A DNA stretch of 64,000 nucleotides. Source: Symmachiella macrocystis. GTDB lineage: Bacteria; Planctomycetota; Planctomycetia; Planctomycetales; Planctomycetaceae. A program made the position numbers and the translations under genes. This document shows, in pieces, positions 27,203 to 36,204 of the stretch. Each line of letters begins with the position of its first letter. Within the stretch, counting starts at the first letter, position 1. The DNA lies in assembly GCF_007860075.1 (NCBI RefSeq), contig NZ_SJPP01000003.1, positions 558,001 to 622,000 of the forward strand, read 5' to 3'. The notes beneath the pieces were generated by a model. The model saw only the letters and a program-made list of their open reading frames with translations. It searched no databases and was not told the origin of the DNA.

Positions 27203-29172
27203 TCCTCAGCATCCTCGGCTTCGCCCATTTCGAGCTGTCGCATCTTGCGGTACAGGTTCGAGCGATGCAGTCCCAACATGCGAGCCGCTTCGCTCATGTT
27301 GCCTTGCACCCGTTTCACAGCGCCGCGTATGAAGCGTTGTTGAAAGTGCTTGGTGGCATCAGCCAGCGTTCCATCCGAAGGGTCCTCTTCCTGCCCCATC
27401 GACGAACGATCGGGGCTGAGGATGAATGCTAAATCGGAGACTTCGACCTTCTCGCCCGGCGCTAAAAAAGCGACCCGCTCCATCAGATTGCGAAGTTCAC
27501 GGATGTTGCCGGGCCAGGAGTGTGCCTGCAGTCGCCGTCGCGCATCGGCGCTGATCTTCAGCCGTTTGCGTCCCGCTTGCACGGAGAACTGTGACAGAAA
27601 ATACTCCGCCAACAGGAGCACGTCCTCGGGACGATCGCGCAGTGGTGGCAGATCCAACGTCACCACCCCCAACCGATAATACAAATCCTCGCGAAACTTC
27701 TTGGTCCGCACTGCTTCGGAAAGGTTGGCGTTCGTGGCTGCCACCACGCGAACGTTGATCGGAATGGTTTGCGATCCGCCCACGCGGGTAATGACTTTTT
27801 GCTCCAGCACACGCAGCAACTTAGCTTGTCCGCCCAGGGTCATATCACCAATTTCGTCGAGAAACAGCGTTCCCCCCTCGGCCAATTCAAATTTGCCCTG
27901 CCGCGCTTCGTGTGCGTCGGTGAAGGCGCCTTTCTCATGGCCGAACAATTCGCTTTCCAGCAACGTCTCCGCCAAAGCGGCGCAGTTGACAGCGACAAAC
28001 GGGTGATCGCGGCGCGGGCCGTGATAGTGCAGGGATTGGCTGACGACCTCTTTCCCGGTTCCACTCTCACCCAAAATGAGCACCGGCAATTCCGTGGCGG
28101 CCAGCCGCTGAATCGTATCTTTGAGCACGGTGATTGCCGGGCTTTCGCCCACAATTCGTACGCCTTCAGTCACCTGTTCGGTCAGTTGTTTTTGCGTTCT
28201 GACCAACTGCTCGCGGTCTTGCGTGGACTGCAGGGCCGTTGCCGCTTGTATACCCAGTTGCGTTAGACTTTCTTCGTCTTCCTCAGTGAACGCGCCGGCG
28301 AGTTTATTGATCACCTCAAAAGCGCCGATCCGCTCGCCGTCGCCGTTGAGCAACGGCACGCACAGCAGGTTTTCCGTTTTGTATCCGCTTTTGACATCGA
28401 CCTTTTTGTCAAACCGCGCATCGCGATACGCATCGTCGACCTGTATGGACGTGCCGGTTTGAATGACTTCGCCGACGATTCCCGCACTATCGGAAAGCCG
28501 CAGCGTGCCCCCTTCGACTCCCAATGCGGGGCAGGCAATGACCTGCCGGTGATCCTGGTCCCAGATGAAGATGCTAGCGCGATCGGCTTCCAATAACCGT
28601 GTCGCCTCATTGGCGATCAGTTCTAACAGGGGAACGGTTTCTCGTTCGTGGCTGAGTTGCGAGGCGATTTTCAGGATCGCTTCCAGACGTTCACTCCGCC
28701 GCTGACTGGTCTGATAACGGCGAACAGCAGCAATGGCCGAACCAAGCCCCCAACCAAGCATCAACGCCGACCCGACTTGTTCAGGCTGGAGATCGCGGCC
28801 GGAAAAGAGCAACAACTCGCCCGAGAGGTCGGGCTGTGTAAAGGGAACACCAATCAGCGGCCAAAACTCGTCGCCATCGGGCGGCGCAATGAACATGGCC
28901 ACCCCGCCGTCCAGCGCGTTGTCCAACTCATTAAACGGCAATTCGGTGAGATTGATATGGCCAAATTGCGCCGACAGTTCCCATTGTGGAGTTTTGCGGA
29001 CCAGCCCCACCCACTGTGCCTGCAATTCGCTGGCCACATCGGGCAATTGGTTTTGCAGCAACTCGTCTTCATGGTTTGCCCGAAGAGCTGATTCCAACAA
29101 ACGCAGCGTAAATTGCCACTCGGTACTGCCGGCATCTTTACGGTCAAACCAAGGAGTCTGTTGCAGCTTCAT
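27199..29172 (-). CDS. sigma-54-dependent activator with GAF domain
   Basis: 657 residues. N-terminal 150 residues are of unknown type, then a GAF sensor domain (about 190-330: EADRASIFIWDQ, CVPLLNGDGERIGAFEVINK), AAA+ domain (GESGTGKEVV, ESELFGHEKGAFTDA, GGTLFLDEIGDM), and a Fis-type helix-turn-helix at the end (MSEAARMLGLHRSNLYRKMRQL). The sigma-54 contact loop is GAFTDA rather than GAFTGA, keeping the key Thr. No receiver domain, so a ligand or redox signal sensed by GAF probably controls it. Targets unknown; the divergent methyltransferase gene is a candidate. Confidence 0.9.
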   Translation of the reverse strand: MKLQQTPWFDRKDAGSTEWQFTLRLLESALRANHEDELLQNQLPDVASELQAQWVGLVRKTPQWELSAQFGHINLTELPFNELDNALDGGVAMFIAPPDGDEFWPLIGVPFTQPDLSGELLLFSGRDLQPEQVGSALMLGWGLGSAIAAVRRYQTSQRRSERLEAILKIASQLSHERETVPLLELIANEATRLLEADRASIFIWDQDHRQVIACPALGVEGGTLRLSDSAGIVGEVIQTGTSIQVDDAYRDARFDKKVDVKSGYKTENLLCVPLLNGDGERIGAFEVINKLAGAFTEEDEESLTQLGIQAATALQSTQDREQLVRTQKQLTEQVTEGVRIVGESPAITVLKDTIQRLAATELPVLILGESGTGKEVVSQSLHYHGPRRDHPFVAVNCAALAETLLESELFGHEKGAFTDAHEARQGKFELAEGGTLFLDEIGDMTLGGQAKLLRVLEQKVITRVGGSQTIPINVRVVAATNANLSEAVRTKKFREDLYYRLGVVTLDLPPLRDRPEDVLLLAEYFLSQFSVQAGRKRLKISADARRRLQAHSWPGNIRELRNLMERVAFLAPGEKVEVSDLAFILSPDRSSMGQEEDPSDGTLADATKHFQQRFIRGAVKRVQGNMSEAARMLGLHRSNLYRKMRQLEMGEAEDAED

Positions 29173-29497
29173 GGCGTTATTCGTGTCCAAGTTTGGGAAC
29201 GAGCGGCATAAAAAGGATGTCACCGACCATGCGTCGACCTGTCATCGCAACGATACCGGTGTATCAATCCGATTGCAACAAGTCTCCCGTCCGATGGCCG
29301 GCGGACTGGTTTTTCCAGGGGAGTCCGCCGTCAAAGTTCCCCAAGGCTTGAGGAAACAGACCTGAGGAGCGGTGTGGCGTGCGGACCAGTCAGTGAAGTC
29401 GAATTGTGTGGCTTTGGTGTTTTTGGTAACGTTTCGGCCGGTTCTTCGAGAGCGACCGAGAAATGCTAACGATCACTTCATGGAAGGGGGAAATCGG
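29173..29497. other. divergent intergenic region
   Basis: 325 bases between the sigma-54 activator and the methyltransferase gene. No -24/-12 element of good quality was found by eye. Confidence 0.4.
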
Positions 29498-30100
29498 ATG
29501 GAACAGTCAGGTACTGTCAAAATGACCGGCAAGGAAAAGGATGCTCACTGGTACAGTGAAAAGTTCCGGGGCAATGCGCATAAGCCGGAGCACTACACGG
29601 CATTTCGATATTACTTCTTGTTCGCCGCTTTGGTGACACGATTGGCCCCAGATGGGGACGAATCGGTCCTCGATATTGGTTGCGGACCGGGGCATTTGGC
29701 GGGCTTGTTGCGCGACGTGGGCGTGACACGGTACTGCGGTTTTGACTTCAGTGAAGCCCGCATCGAATTTGCAAGGGCTACCTATCCCGATCGCGAGTTT
29801 CATGTCGCGGACATTTTTGAAACCGATTTATTCGAAACCGTCGACTACAATACCGTCGTTTGCACTGAAGTCTTGGAGCACATCGAACGCGATCACGAAG
29901 TCTTGAGCAAGATCAAGCCCGGCACCCGGTTCTTGGGTTCGGTTCCCAGTTATGACTCAGCTGCGCACGTCCGCTACTTTACCAGCAAGTCGGACGTGGA
30001 AGACCGTTACCGTGAGCATTTCGCCCGCCTGCGTATCGACACGCTCCCTCACGGAGTGAAGGGAGAACGGATCTACGTCATCGACGGCATCATCATGTAA
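29498..30100 (+). CDS. class I SAM-dependent methyltransferase
   Basis: 200 residues with SAM-binding motif I VLDIGCGPGHLAGLL, an acidic strand end CGFDFS, and motif IV-like VVCTEVLEHIERDHEVL. This is the UbiE/UbiG-like Methyltransf_11/23 group. ATG 29498 is chosen because AGGGGG lies seven bases upstream. The substrate cannot be inferred. Followed 81 bases later by a HAD phosphatase on the same strand. Confidence 0.85.
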   Translation: MEQSGTVKMTGKEKDAHWYSEKFRGNAHKPEHYTAFRYYFLFAALVTRLAPDGDESVLDIGCGPGHLAGLLRDVGVTRYCGFDFSEARIEFARATYPDREFHVADIFETDLFETVDYNTVVCTEVLEHIERDHEVLSKIKPGTRFLGSVPSYDSAAHVRYFTSKSDVEDRYREHFARLRIDTLPHGVKGERIYVIDGIIM

Positions 30101-30181
30101 CAGCAACTCGATGAGACGACCAAACTGTGAGTGTCGCGTCTGCTCTGAAATAACGTACCCCACGATAGGCTTCTCTTACGC

Positions 30182-30856
30182 ATGAGCGAATTTCCCGCAG
30201 TGATTTTTGACATGGACGGCGTCCTGGTTGATTCCTACAACGCGCACTATGAAAGTTGGCAACGCTTAGCGGCTGAACGGGGTTTTAAGTTCACCCGGGC
30301 GCAATTCTTGACCACTTTTGGACGCGTTAGCCGTGAGGTGATTGTCGAGTGCGGTCTGCTGGACGCCCCCACGCCCGAGGCGATCGCCGAGATCGATGAT
30401 GCCAAGGAATTGCATTTTCGCGACATTCTGCGCGAGGACTTTCGGGCGATGGACGGAGCCCGCGAATTGATCGATGCCCTCGCTGCTGAGGGAATTCCGA
30501 TAGCCGTGGGGTCGTCCGGTCCGCTGGAAAATGTCGATTTGGTGATTGACTTACTTAGCAAAAGAGATCACCTTAAAGCCGTGGTGACTGCCCGCGACGT
30601 GACGCGAGGCAAGCCGCATCCAGAGGTGTTTCTCAAAGCGGCTGCCGGTTTGGAAGTCGAACCACGCAATTGCGTCGTCATCGAGGACGCACAGGCAGGG
30701 ATCGCCGCCGCACACGCCGCTTCAATGGTCTGCATCGCCTTGGTCAGTGCCGGGCATACGGACGAGGAATTGTCAGCCGCCGATCAGGTGGTGCATTCGT
30801 TGCGGGACCTTTCGCCGGCAAGCATTCGCGACACATTTCAACAACTGATCCCATGA
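30182..30856 (+). CDS. HAD superfamily phosphatase, beta-phosphoglucomutase-like
   Basis: Motif I FDMDGVLVDS (nucleophile Asp, acid-base Asp), an alpha-helical cap, motif II VGSSGP, motif III Lys in RGKPHPEVFLKAA, and motif IV VIEDAQAGIAAAHAA. 224 residues, typical of the PgmB/CbbY/GPH subgroup acting on sugar phosphates or phosphoglycolate. Precedes the SDR gene by 33 bases, so probably cotranscribed. Confidence 0.9.
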   Translation: MSEFPAVIFDMDGVLVDSYNAHYESWQRLAAERGFKFTRAQFLTTFGRVSREVIVECGLLDAPTPEAIAEIDDAKELHFRDILREDFRAMDGARELIDALAAEGIPIAVGSSGPLENVDLVIDLLSKRDHLKAVVTARDVTRGKPHPEVFLKAAAGLEVEPRNCVVIEDAQAGIAAAHAASMVCIALVSAGHTDEELSAADQVVHSLRDLSPASIRDTFQQLIP

Positions 30857-30889
30857 TGTTCTCAGACGAACAATCGAAAGCAACACGCC

Positions 30890-31663
30890 ATGACCGAACC
30901 GACCAACAATCTATTTGATTTGACCGACAAGGTGGCCCTGATCACCGGTTCCAGCCGGGGTATCGGATTGGCAATGGCCAGTGGCTTGGCACAGTCCGGC
31001 GCCAAAGTAGTGCTCTGCGGCCGGAAACAAGAGGGGATCGACGAGGCGGTCAAAACCATTCGCGTCAACGGCGGCGAAGCGACCGGCATTCCCGCGCATA
31101 TGGGCCGCGACGAAGATCTACAGGCATTGGTCAACCATGCGGTCGAGACGTTTGGTGGCGTCGATATTCTTGTCAACAACGCGGCGACGAATCCGGTCTT
31201 TGGCCCGTTGTTGGACAACGATGACGCCGCCTTTGACAAGATCATGGAGGTCAACGTCAAGGGGCCGCTGAATCTCGCCAAACTCGTGCACCCGATTATG
31301 GTCTCGCGCGGCGGCGGGTCGATCATCAATGTCAGCAGCATTGGCGGACTTCGCCCCGAACCGATGCTGGGGCTGTACAGCATGAGCAAAGCGGCCCTGA
31401 TCAGTTTGACCAAAGTGATGGCGGCCGAATGGGGTGGCGATTCGGTCCGCGTCAATGTGCTCTGCCCGGGTCTGATTAAAACGCAGTTCAGCCAGGCGCT
31501 GTGGTCGAACGAAAAGATTCTCAACAGTGTCGTCGGCAAACTGCCGCTCAAGCGGATTGCCCAACCGGAGGAACTGGTGGGAATGACGGTTTACTTAGCG
31601 TCAGCGGCCTCGAGCTACTGCACCGGTTCGGTGATGACCGTCGACGGTGGGCACACGATTTAA
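30890..31663 (+). CDS. SDR family oxidoreductase
   Basis: Classical short-chain dehydrogenase of 257 residues: TGSSRGIG cofactor loop, NNAATNP, NVSSIGG with catalytic Ser, YSMSK with catalytic Tyr/Lys, and CPGLIKT. Resembles DHRS4/gluconate-5-dehydrogenase-like members. Substrate undetermined. Second gene after the HAD phosphatase. Confidence 0.9.
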   Translation: MTEPTNNLFDLTDKVALITGSSRGIGLAMASGLAQSGAKVVLCGRKQEGIDEAVKTIRVNGGEATGIPAHMGRDEDLQALVNHAVETFGGVDILVNNAATNPVFGPLLDNDDAAFDKIMEVNVKGPLNLAKLVHPIMVSRGGGSIINVSSIGGLRPEPMLGLYSMSKAALISLTKVMAAEWGGDSVRVNVLCPGLIKTQFSQALWSNEKILNSVVGKLPLKRIAQPEELVGMTVYLASAASSYCTGSVMTVDGGHTI

Positions 31664-31690
31664 ACGCTCGGTTCGTTTGCGGCATGACAA

Positions 31691-32518
31691 TTAGCGCCGC
31701 GCGAAATCCGCTTCCGGGCTGGAGGCGGTTGCATACAGTTTCCGTGGGATGCGTCCCGCGCGATACGACCAACGCCCGGCACGCGTTGCCTCTCGCATGG
31801 CATGCGCCATCATCAGTGGATCGTTGGCGCCGGCGATTGCCGTATTCAGTAAGACGCCGTCACAGCCCAGCTCCATGGCCCCGCTGACGTCGCTCGCGGC
31901 GCCGACACCGGCGTCGACGATCACCGGATAATCGGGGTCGCCATCTTTGAGGTACTCCAAGCAAATCCGAATGTTGTTGGGATTCAAAACCCCTTGCCCG
32001 CTGCCGATGGGGCTGCCGGCCGGCATGACCGAAGTCGCTCCCGCTTCCTTCAAACGCCGCGCGGTTATGGGATCGTCCGTCGTGTAGACGAGCACCTGAA
32101 ACCCCTCGCTCACCAACTGCTCGGTGGCGGCCAAAGTCGCCATCGGATCGGGCAACAAGGTTTTTGCGTCGCCCAAGACTTCAAGCTTCACCCAATCTGC
32201 ACCAGGATTTTCCAGGCCGGTGAGAATCTCCCGCCCCATCCGCGCGGTCCGCACAGCATCTTCGGCATTAAAGCACCCGGCGGTATTCGGCAGGATTGTA
32301 TAGCGTTCTAGGTCGATGAAATCCAAAATGTTCCGGCCTTCGGCATCCACCAGCCGTTCGCGCCGCACAGCCACGGTGATCACGTCCGCCGCGCTGGCTT
32401 CCAGGCATTCCCGCATCAATTCAAAAGTGGCGTACTTCCCCGTCCCGACGATTAACCGCGACGTGAATTCGTGGGAGCCTAGGACGAGCGGAGAGTCGCT
32501 TAGAAGTTCGGTAGACAT
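31691..32518 (-). CDS. thiG: thiazole synthase
   Basis: Builds the thiazole ring of thiamine from DXP, dehydroglycine and ThiS thiocarboxylate. TIM barrel with [30 protein letters not shown] (Schiff-base Lys), [14 protein letters not shown] and [30 protein letters not shown]. 275 residues. It follows thiS on the minus strand with a 122-base gap that contains a dispersed hairpin repeat. Confidence 0.96.
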   Translation of the reverse strand: MSTELLSDSPLVLGSHEFTSRLIVGTGKYATFELMRECLEASAADVITVAVRRERLVDAEGRNILDFIDLERYTILPNTAGCFNAEDAVRTARMGREILTGLENPGADWVKLEVLGDAKTLLPDPMATLAATEQLVSEGFQVLVYTTDDPITARRLKEAGATSVMPAGSPIGSGQGVLNPNNIRICLEYLKDGDPDYPVIVDAGVGAASDVSGAMELGCDGVLLNTAIAGANDPLMMAHAMREATRAGRWSYRAGRIPRKLYATASSPEADFARR

Positions 32519-32563
32519 GTTTTGTTTCTAGTAGGCGGTGGGCAGTAGGCAGAAAAATGGGTG

Positions 32564-32588
32564 CCACTGGCGGCTTGTCCGCCAGTGG
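32564..32588. repeat. dispersed hairpin repeat between thiS and thiG
   Basis: Perfect 10-bp stem CCACTGGCGG / CCGCCAGTGG with loop CTTGT. It sits in the thiS-thiG gap, where a stable hairpin could affect thiG mRNA. Looks like an intergenic repeat rather than a terminator, since no T-run follows on the minus strand. Confidence 0.75.
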
Positions 32589-32640
32589 GGTTGCTAACAG
32601 GTAAGAAGTGTGATGTCAGCGTTTTATATCAACGACCGGT

Positions 32641-32841
32641 TCATCCTCCGCCGACGAGGGTGACGATTTCTAGTTGATCGTTCGGCTCTAGTGTGCAGGT
32701 TGCGTGATCGCCGCGCGGAATGAGCTGCAGGTTGCGTTCCACAGCCAGGTACTTCGGCTGTAATTCCAATTCGCGTAACAGGTCCGCAACCGAGATCCCA
32801 GCCGCGATTTCACGCGTTTCGCCATTGATGCTAATTTCCAC
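32641..32841 (-). CDS. thiS: sulfur carrier protein ThiS
   Basis: 66 residues with a ubiquitin-like fold (MEISINGETREI, VADLLRELEL, VTLVGGG) ending in the Gly-Gly needed for adenylation and thiocarboxylation. Carries sulfur to ThiG. No TPP riboswitch could be recognised upstream on the minus strand. Confidence 0.95.
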   Translation of the reverse strand: MEISINGETREIAAGISVADLLRELELQPKYLAVERNLQLIPRGDHATCTLEPNDQLEIVTLVGGG

Positions 32842-32888
32842 TGTTGCAAATTCCCACGGGACTTTTCTACTTCAATCGATAATCAACG

Positions 32889-32911
32889 AACGGGGCTGCA
32901 AGGCCCGTTTT
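32889..32911 (+). terminator. weak terminator-like hairpin upstream of thiS
   Basis: AACGGG (32889-32894) pairs with CCCGTT (32904-32909) and is followed by TTTT in plus-strand sense. No plus-strand gene lies directly upstream, so its role is unclear. Confidence 0.35.
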
Positions 32912-33023
32912 CGCTTGCGGCAGCGTTTGCAGATGGGCCGACAAGCGCAGTTTAGAGACCGATGCCTCAAAGCGTCAACCAATTCGCGATCCACGTCCTG
33001 CTTGGCCTCTCAGGACTCGTGAC

Positions 33024-33200
33024 TCAACCTTCATGACGGCCCCGACACCCAGCCGCACTTTCCAACGATTCCGGAGGCCAAAGAGGACCATCCTCTCGGT
33101 GTCCCCTGGGAACCCTGTGGCTAATTGTTTTCAGAAGCTTGGTAGCGGACCAACCGCGCTGGGTAACAGATTTATCCGCGATCACCTCCTTTCTGACTGA
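33024..33200 (-). other. intergenic element with 16S rRNA 3'-end match and 53-codon frame
   Basis: GATCACCTCCTTTCT at 33180-33194 equals the conserved 16S rRNA 3' terminus; its complement is an extended Shine-Dalgarno. On the minus strand, GTG 33185 opens a 53-codon frame to 33024 containing VPRGHREDGPLWPP. Hairpins TTGGT/ACCAA (33139-33154) and AGAGGA/TCCTCT are inside. Not called as a gene because the SD overlaps the only start. It lies in the 456-base gap 32842-33297. Confidence 0.4.
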
Positions 33201-33297
33201 GCACGATTATTTTTCCTTCGTCGCACAGAGCTTTCCATTGCTGTTTCATCTGAGGGTTTGGGAATTGTGAGCCTTACCAAATTCGGCGGAGCGAAAT

Positions 33298-34503
33298 TTA
33301 CGGTGACGAGGGTTTCTGCATCTCGTTCAGCAATCCGGCAACAGCAGCATCCAGTTGTTCTCCAACGAGATGCTTGTGGCGAATGATCCCTTTGTGATCA
33401 AGGACGATGATTGTCGGCCATTGGTTGATCGACCATTTTTCTGAAATGGGATGGCCGCTATCGCCTCCGTCCCACCAGTTCTGCCACCTGATCCCTTGCG
33501 ATTTGACGGTCTTATCGATTTTTTCACGGTCTTTATCAGTGGCGACTCCGAGAAAAGCGAAGGTATCATCTTGATGCTTCGCGACGAGTTCATTGTGGTG
33601 TGGCAGCATTTTTATGCACGGTTTGCACCACGTGCCCCAAAAGCAAAGCACGACGACTTTTCCACGATAGCTGCTGAGTGTCATTCGCTTACCGTCAAGA
33701 TCCTCACCGTCGATTTCGGGAGCGACTTTGCCGATCGCGAGTTTTGATATGGCGAAGTAATCCGGTTTAACGGCCTGTGCAAGGTTTTGTCCGCGGGACT
33801 TCACATCGGCAAATTCAGTCATCAGTCGTTCAAACAGCAGTTCTGCTTCGGCATTTGTTTTGGCGACATCAAGCTTCTTCAGATGCTTTAGCAGATCTAT
33901 GTCGAGTTGACTTTCCATCGCTTCCGCGAATCGCGGATTCTGAAGCAATTGTGCATAGCGCACCAATCCCATTTTGAACTTGGCAAGTAACACGCAAGCG
34001 AGAGCCTGAGTCTGTCGTGAACTGCCGTGATCCACAAAGACGCGCGTCCAGGTCTCCGCGTCATGGGGCGGAAGATTGCCAGTCACGGCTACGGCGGCCT
34101 GAAAAAATCGCTCACTGTCGAGGTCGAGATGATCCTTCACCAAGAGAGCGGCGGCGCGCATTGCTGGCTCCGTCTTGCCACCATGAACAACGATCAGTAC
34201 CAAGAGGTCGGCCGCAAGCTGGTCTTTCGAATTTCTTTCCGCCCAATCGACGAAGCGAATCGCGCCTGGAACGGGCTTAGGGCGCAGTGTTTCCTTGACG
34301 TTTGTGCGTTCCTCGGGAGTCTTGCTCTTTGCAAGCGTCTCCTCGAATCTCTGTTGCGAGATGGCATATTGATCGATCAGAGATTTGAGTTCCGATCGCG
34401 TGACGGGCGTATGGGTCTTGGGTTGGCCTGAGTCAGCGATTAACGGCCCTGCCGAGATGCCGATGATGATCATCGAGCACAGACACAAAATGCGTCGAAA
34501 CAT
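33298..34503 (-). CDS. secreted TlpA/ResA-like thioredoxin-fold protein
   Basis: 401 residues. Signal peptide at 1-23 (hydrophobic CLCSMIIIGISAGPLIA). Residues about 30-250 are helical and of unknown function. The C-terminal redoxin domain (about 260-395) has the active site FWGTWCKPCIKML and cis-Pro in QWPTIIVLD. Such proteins reduce disulfides or cytochrome c apo-Cys outside the cytoplasm. It contains more Lys and fewer GC-rich codons than its neighbours. No ccm/dsb genes are adjacent. Confidence 0.87.
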   Translation of the reverse strand: MFRRILCLCSMIIIGISAGPLIADSGQPKTHTPVTRSELKSLIDQYAISQQRFEETLAKSKTPEERTNVKETLRPKPVPGAIRFVDWAERNSKDQLAADLLVLIVVHGGKTEPAMRAAALLVKDHLDLDSERFFQAAVAVTGNLPPHDAETWTRVFVDHGSSRQTQALACVLLAKFKMGLVRYAQLLQNPRFAEAMESQLDIDLLKHLKKLDVAKTNAEAELLFERLMTEFADVKSRGQNLAQAVKPDYFAISKLAIGKVAPEIDGEDLDGKRMTLSSYRGKVVVLCFWGTWCKPCIKMLPHHNELVAKHQDDTFAFLGVATDKDREKIDKTVKSQGIRWQNWWDGGDSGHPISEKWSINQWPTIIVLDHKGIIRHKHLVGEQLDAAVAGLLNEMQKPSSP

Positions 34504-34846
34504 GGCGAACTCCTCAAATTGGGTTGCGAATAGAGAGCCCCAATCTCATCAAAAGGGGTCGCAACCGAGCGGAGCGCACTGAGCGTGAACCGATTGCACG
34601 GCGGCCATGTGATAATATATTAGCACAACTATTGGCCAAGTGACAAGAAGATTCATCCGACATTTCGAATGTGCATTTATTGCCAAACATGGGATCGATC
34701 CAGCAGATTTCGCATTATGGAAGTTCAGGCCGACTTCCGCTGTCACATCATTTCATGCAGTTCCTGGAATCACCGCTGCGGATTCGCTAATTTGTGTTTC
34801 GCACACAGCATACTTTTCGGCCTCATTCGTGAAGGAGTCACGCCGC
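34504..34846. other. AT-richer divergent intergenic region
   Basis: 343 bases between the TlpA-like and Nudix-like genes. AT-rich stretch GATAATATATTAG near 34610-34622 may hold a -10 element. An in-frame GTG at 34640 would extend the Nudix-like protein by 69 residues without support. Confidence 0.4.
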
Positions 34847-35446
34847 ATGACCAGTACAACTGTCGAACAAATTCTGGTGGTTCCCACGTCGTTGTTTCGC
34901 GAAATCGGATATTTCGAGGGACTCTCCACCAACGTTCAGCCGTATTTGGAAACGTTGCTCGACCCGATTCACACCAGCTATCAGCCGCGGGATGTGATGG
35001 AGGCGGACCCGGAATTTAAGCAGTTGATTCCGTACTGCATTTTCCAGCATGCGGGGGAGATTTTTTACTACACCCGCGGCGGCGGACAGGGAGAGAAGCG
35101 GTTGCACGCCAAACGCTCCATCGGTGTCGGCGGGCATGTTTCCTCTGTGGATGAAAACCAAGCGGATTCGCCTTACCTCGAAGGGATGCGGCGGGAGATT
35201 GACGAAGAGGTTCATGTCGAGTCATCCTATACGGATCGTTGTGTGGGCATGCTCAACGACGACAGCAACGATGTCGGCAAGGTTCACCTGGGAATCGTGC
35301 ACGTTTTTGACCTCGAAGAACCAAAAATCCGCCCGCGTGAAAAAGACATGCTGGAAACCGGTTTCGCCCCGCCCGAACAATTGTTGGCGGAGATTGATCA
35401 ATTCGAGACTTGGTCCCAAATCTGTCTTAAAGCTCTGTTTTCGTAG
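34847..35446 (+). CDS. Nudix-like phosphohydrolase (COG4112-type)
   Basis: 199 residues. The Nudix region reads GGHVSS...[19 protein letters not shown] matches the REUXEE catalytic core, but the first Glu of the box is displaced and the usual Gly is His. Upstream strands [31 protein letters not shown] match predicted phosphoesterases of COG4112. Substrate unknown. ATG 34847 is supported by GGAG nine bases upstream. Followed 32 bases later by an uncharacterised gene on the same strand. Confidence 0.75.
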   Translation: MTSTTVEQILVVPTSLFREIGYFEGLSTNVQPYLETLLDPIHTSYQPRDVMEADPEFKQLIPYCIFQHAGEIFYYTRGGGQGEKRLHAKRSIGVGGHVSSVDENQADSPYLEGMRREIDEEVHVESSYTDRCVGMLNDDSNDVGKVHLGIVHVFDLEEPKIRPREKDMLETGFAPPEQLLAEIDQFETWSQICLKALFS

Positions 35447-35478
35447 TTCCACCTGCTGGATCTCTGCAAAGTCACCCC

Positions 35479-36075
35479 ATGCTTCACGCCAGCCAAACTC
35501 CTACACGCTGCGAAATCTCAACCGAGCAAATACGCTTGGTGTGCGAACTGACTGCCGACCGGTGGCAACACACGATATCGGTCTCCACAGGGGAGAAATG
35601 GGTGGACGTTTTGACCTCCCTCGAAGGTTCGCCAGAGGACGAATCGCCGGCCAGTCCGGTGTTTCAGGAGCTTTTGCTGGATGAGAAACACGCGCAGCTG
35701 ACCGAAGTCCAACTGTTCGGCCGCTCCGGCAAATGCCTGTATGCCGTTGCTGTGGGTATGAATACCGAGACAAAAATTCTCGATTTCGATGTCTCGGCGC
35801 GGTTTGTGGGAGCCGAGTTGCCCGCGCGGGTCACCAGTTCCTACGCAGGAGGAGACTGGGCCGTTGCGGAGAAGTCACCTCCCATCGCGACCGAGGCACA
35901 ATCCGGCTTGCGGCTAGCAATTCTTGACGTGCCGGGAATGCCGCCTTGCGAAGCCCATTGGTTCACAACAGCAGGCCTGAAAATAGGTTATGGGGACCTT
36001 TCCGGTGTTCCGACAACAACGGGTGGAACAACGATCCGCTGGCAATACCAGGTTTCCTGGGCCGCGCTCTCTTGA
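35479..36075 (+). CDS. hypothetical protein
   Basis: 198 residues, no signal peptide or TM segment, beta-rich composition with repeated strand-like segments (HTISVST, LDFDVSARFVG, GLKIGYGDLSG, IRWQYQVSW). No family recognised. It probably belongs to the Nudix-like gene's transcript given the 32-base gap. Confidence 0.6.
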   Translation: MLHASQTPTRCEISTEQIRLVCELTADRWQHTISVSTGEKWVDVLTSLEGSPEDESPASPVFQELLLDEKHAQLTEVQLFGRSGKCLYAVAVGMNTETKILDFDVSARFVGAELPARVTSSYAGGDWAVAEKSPPIATEAQSGLRLAILDVPGMPPCEAHWFTTAGLKIGYGDLSGVPTTTGGTTIRWQYQVSWAALS

Positions 36076-36204
36076 TTTCAGGCGGCCGATGCTTCAAAAT
36101 TCCCGCACGCGTGTTGAAAACCTAATATCGCGACACAGATTTCGACTGATCGCCGCCATTGGGCAGCGCCACATCAGTCCGACAGAACATATTGAAGGCA
36201 GACA

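Noticed and set aside
30890-31663. FabG of a fatty acid operon
   Set aside because: Neighbour is a HAD phosphatase, not fab genes; motifs are generic for SDR.
32842-33297. TPP riboswitch upstream of thiS
   Set aside because: A CTGAGA-like string exists on the minus strand, but the second conserved THI-box half and the aptamer layout are absent.
33298-34503. Counter-strand frames inside the TlpA-like gene
   Set aside because: They overlap a protein with a clear signal peptide and CxxC site, so they are shadow frames.
34640-34846. N-terminal extension of the Nudix-like gene from a GTG
   Set aside because: ATG 34847 has a good Shine-Dalgarno and the extra 69 residues look non-globular.
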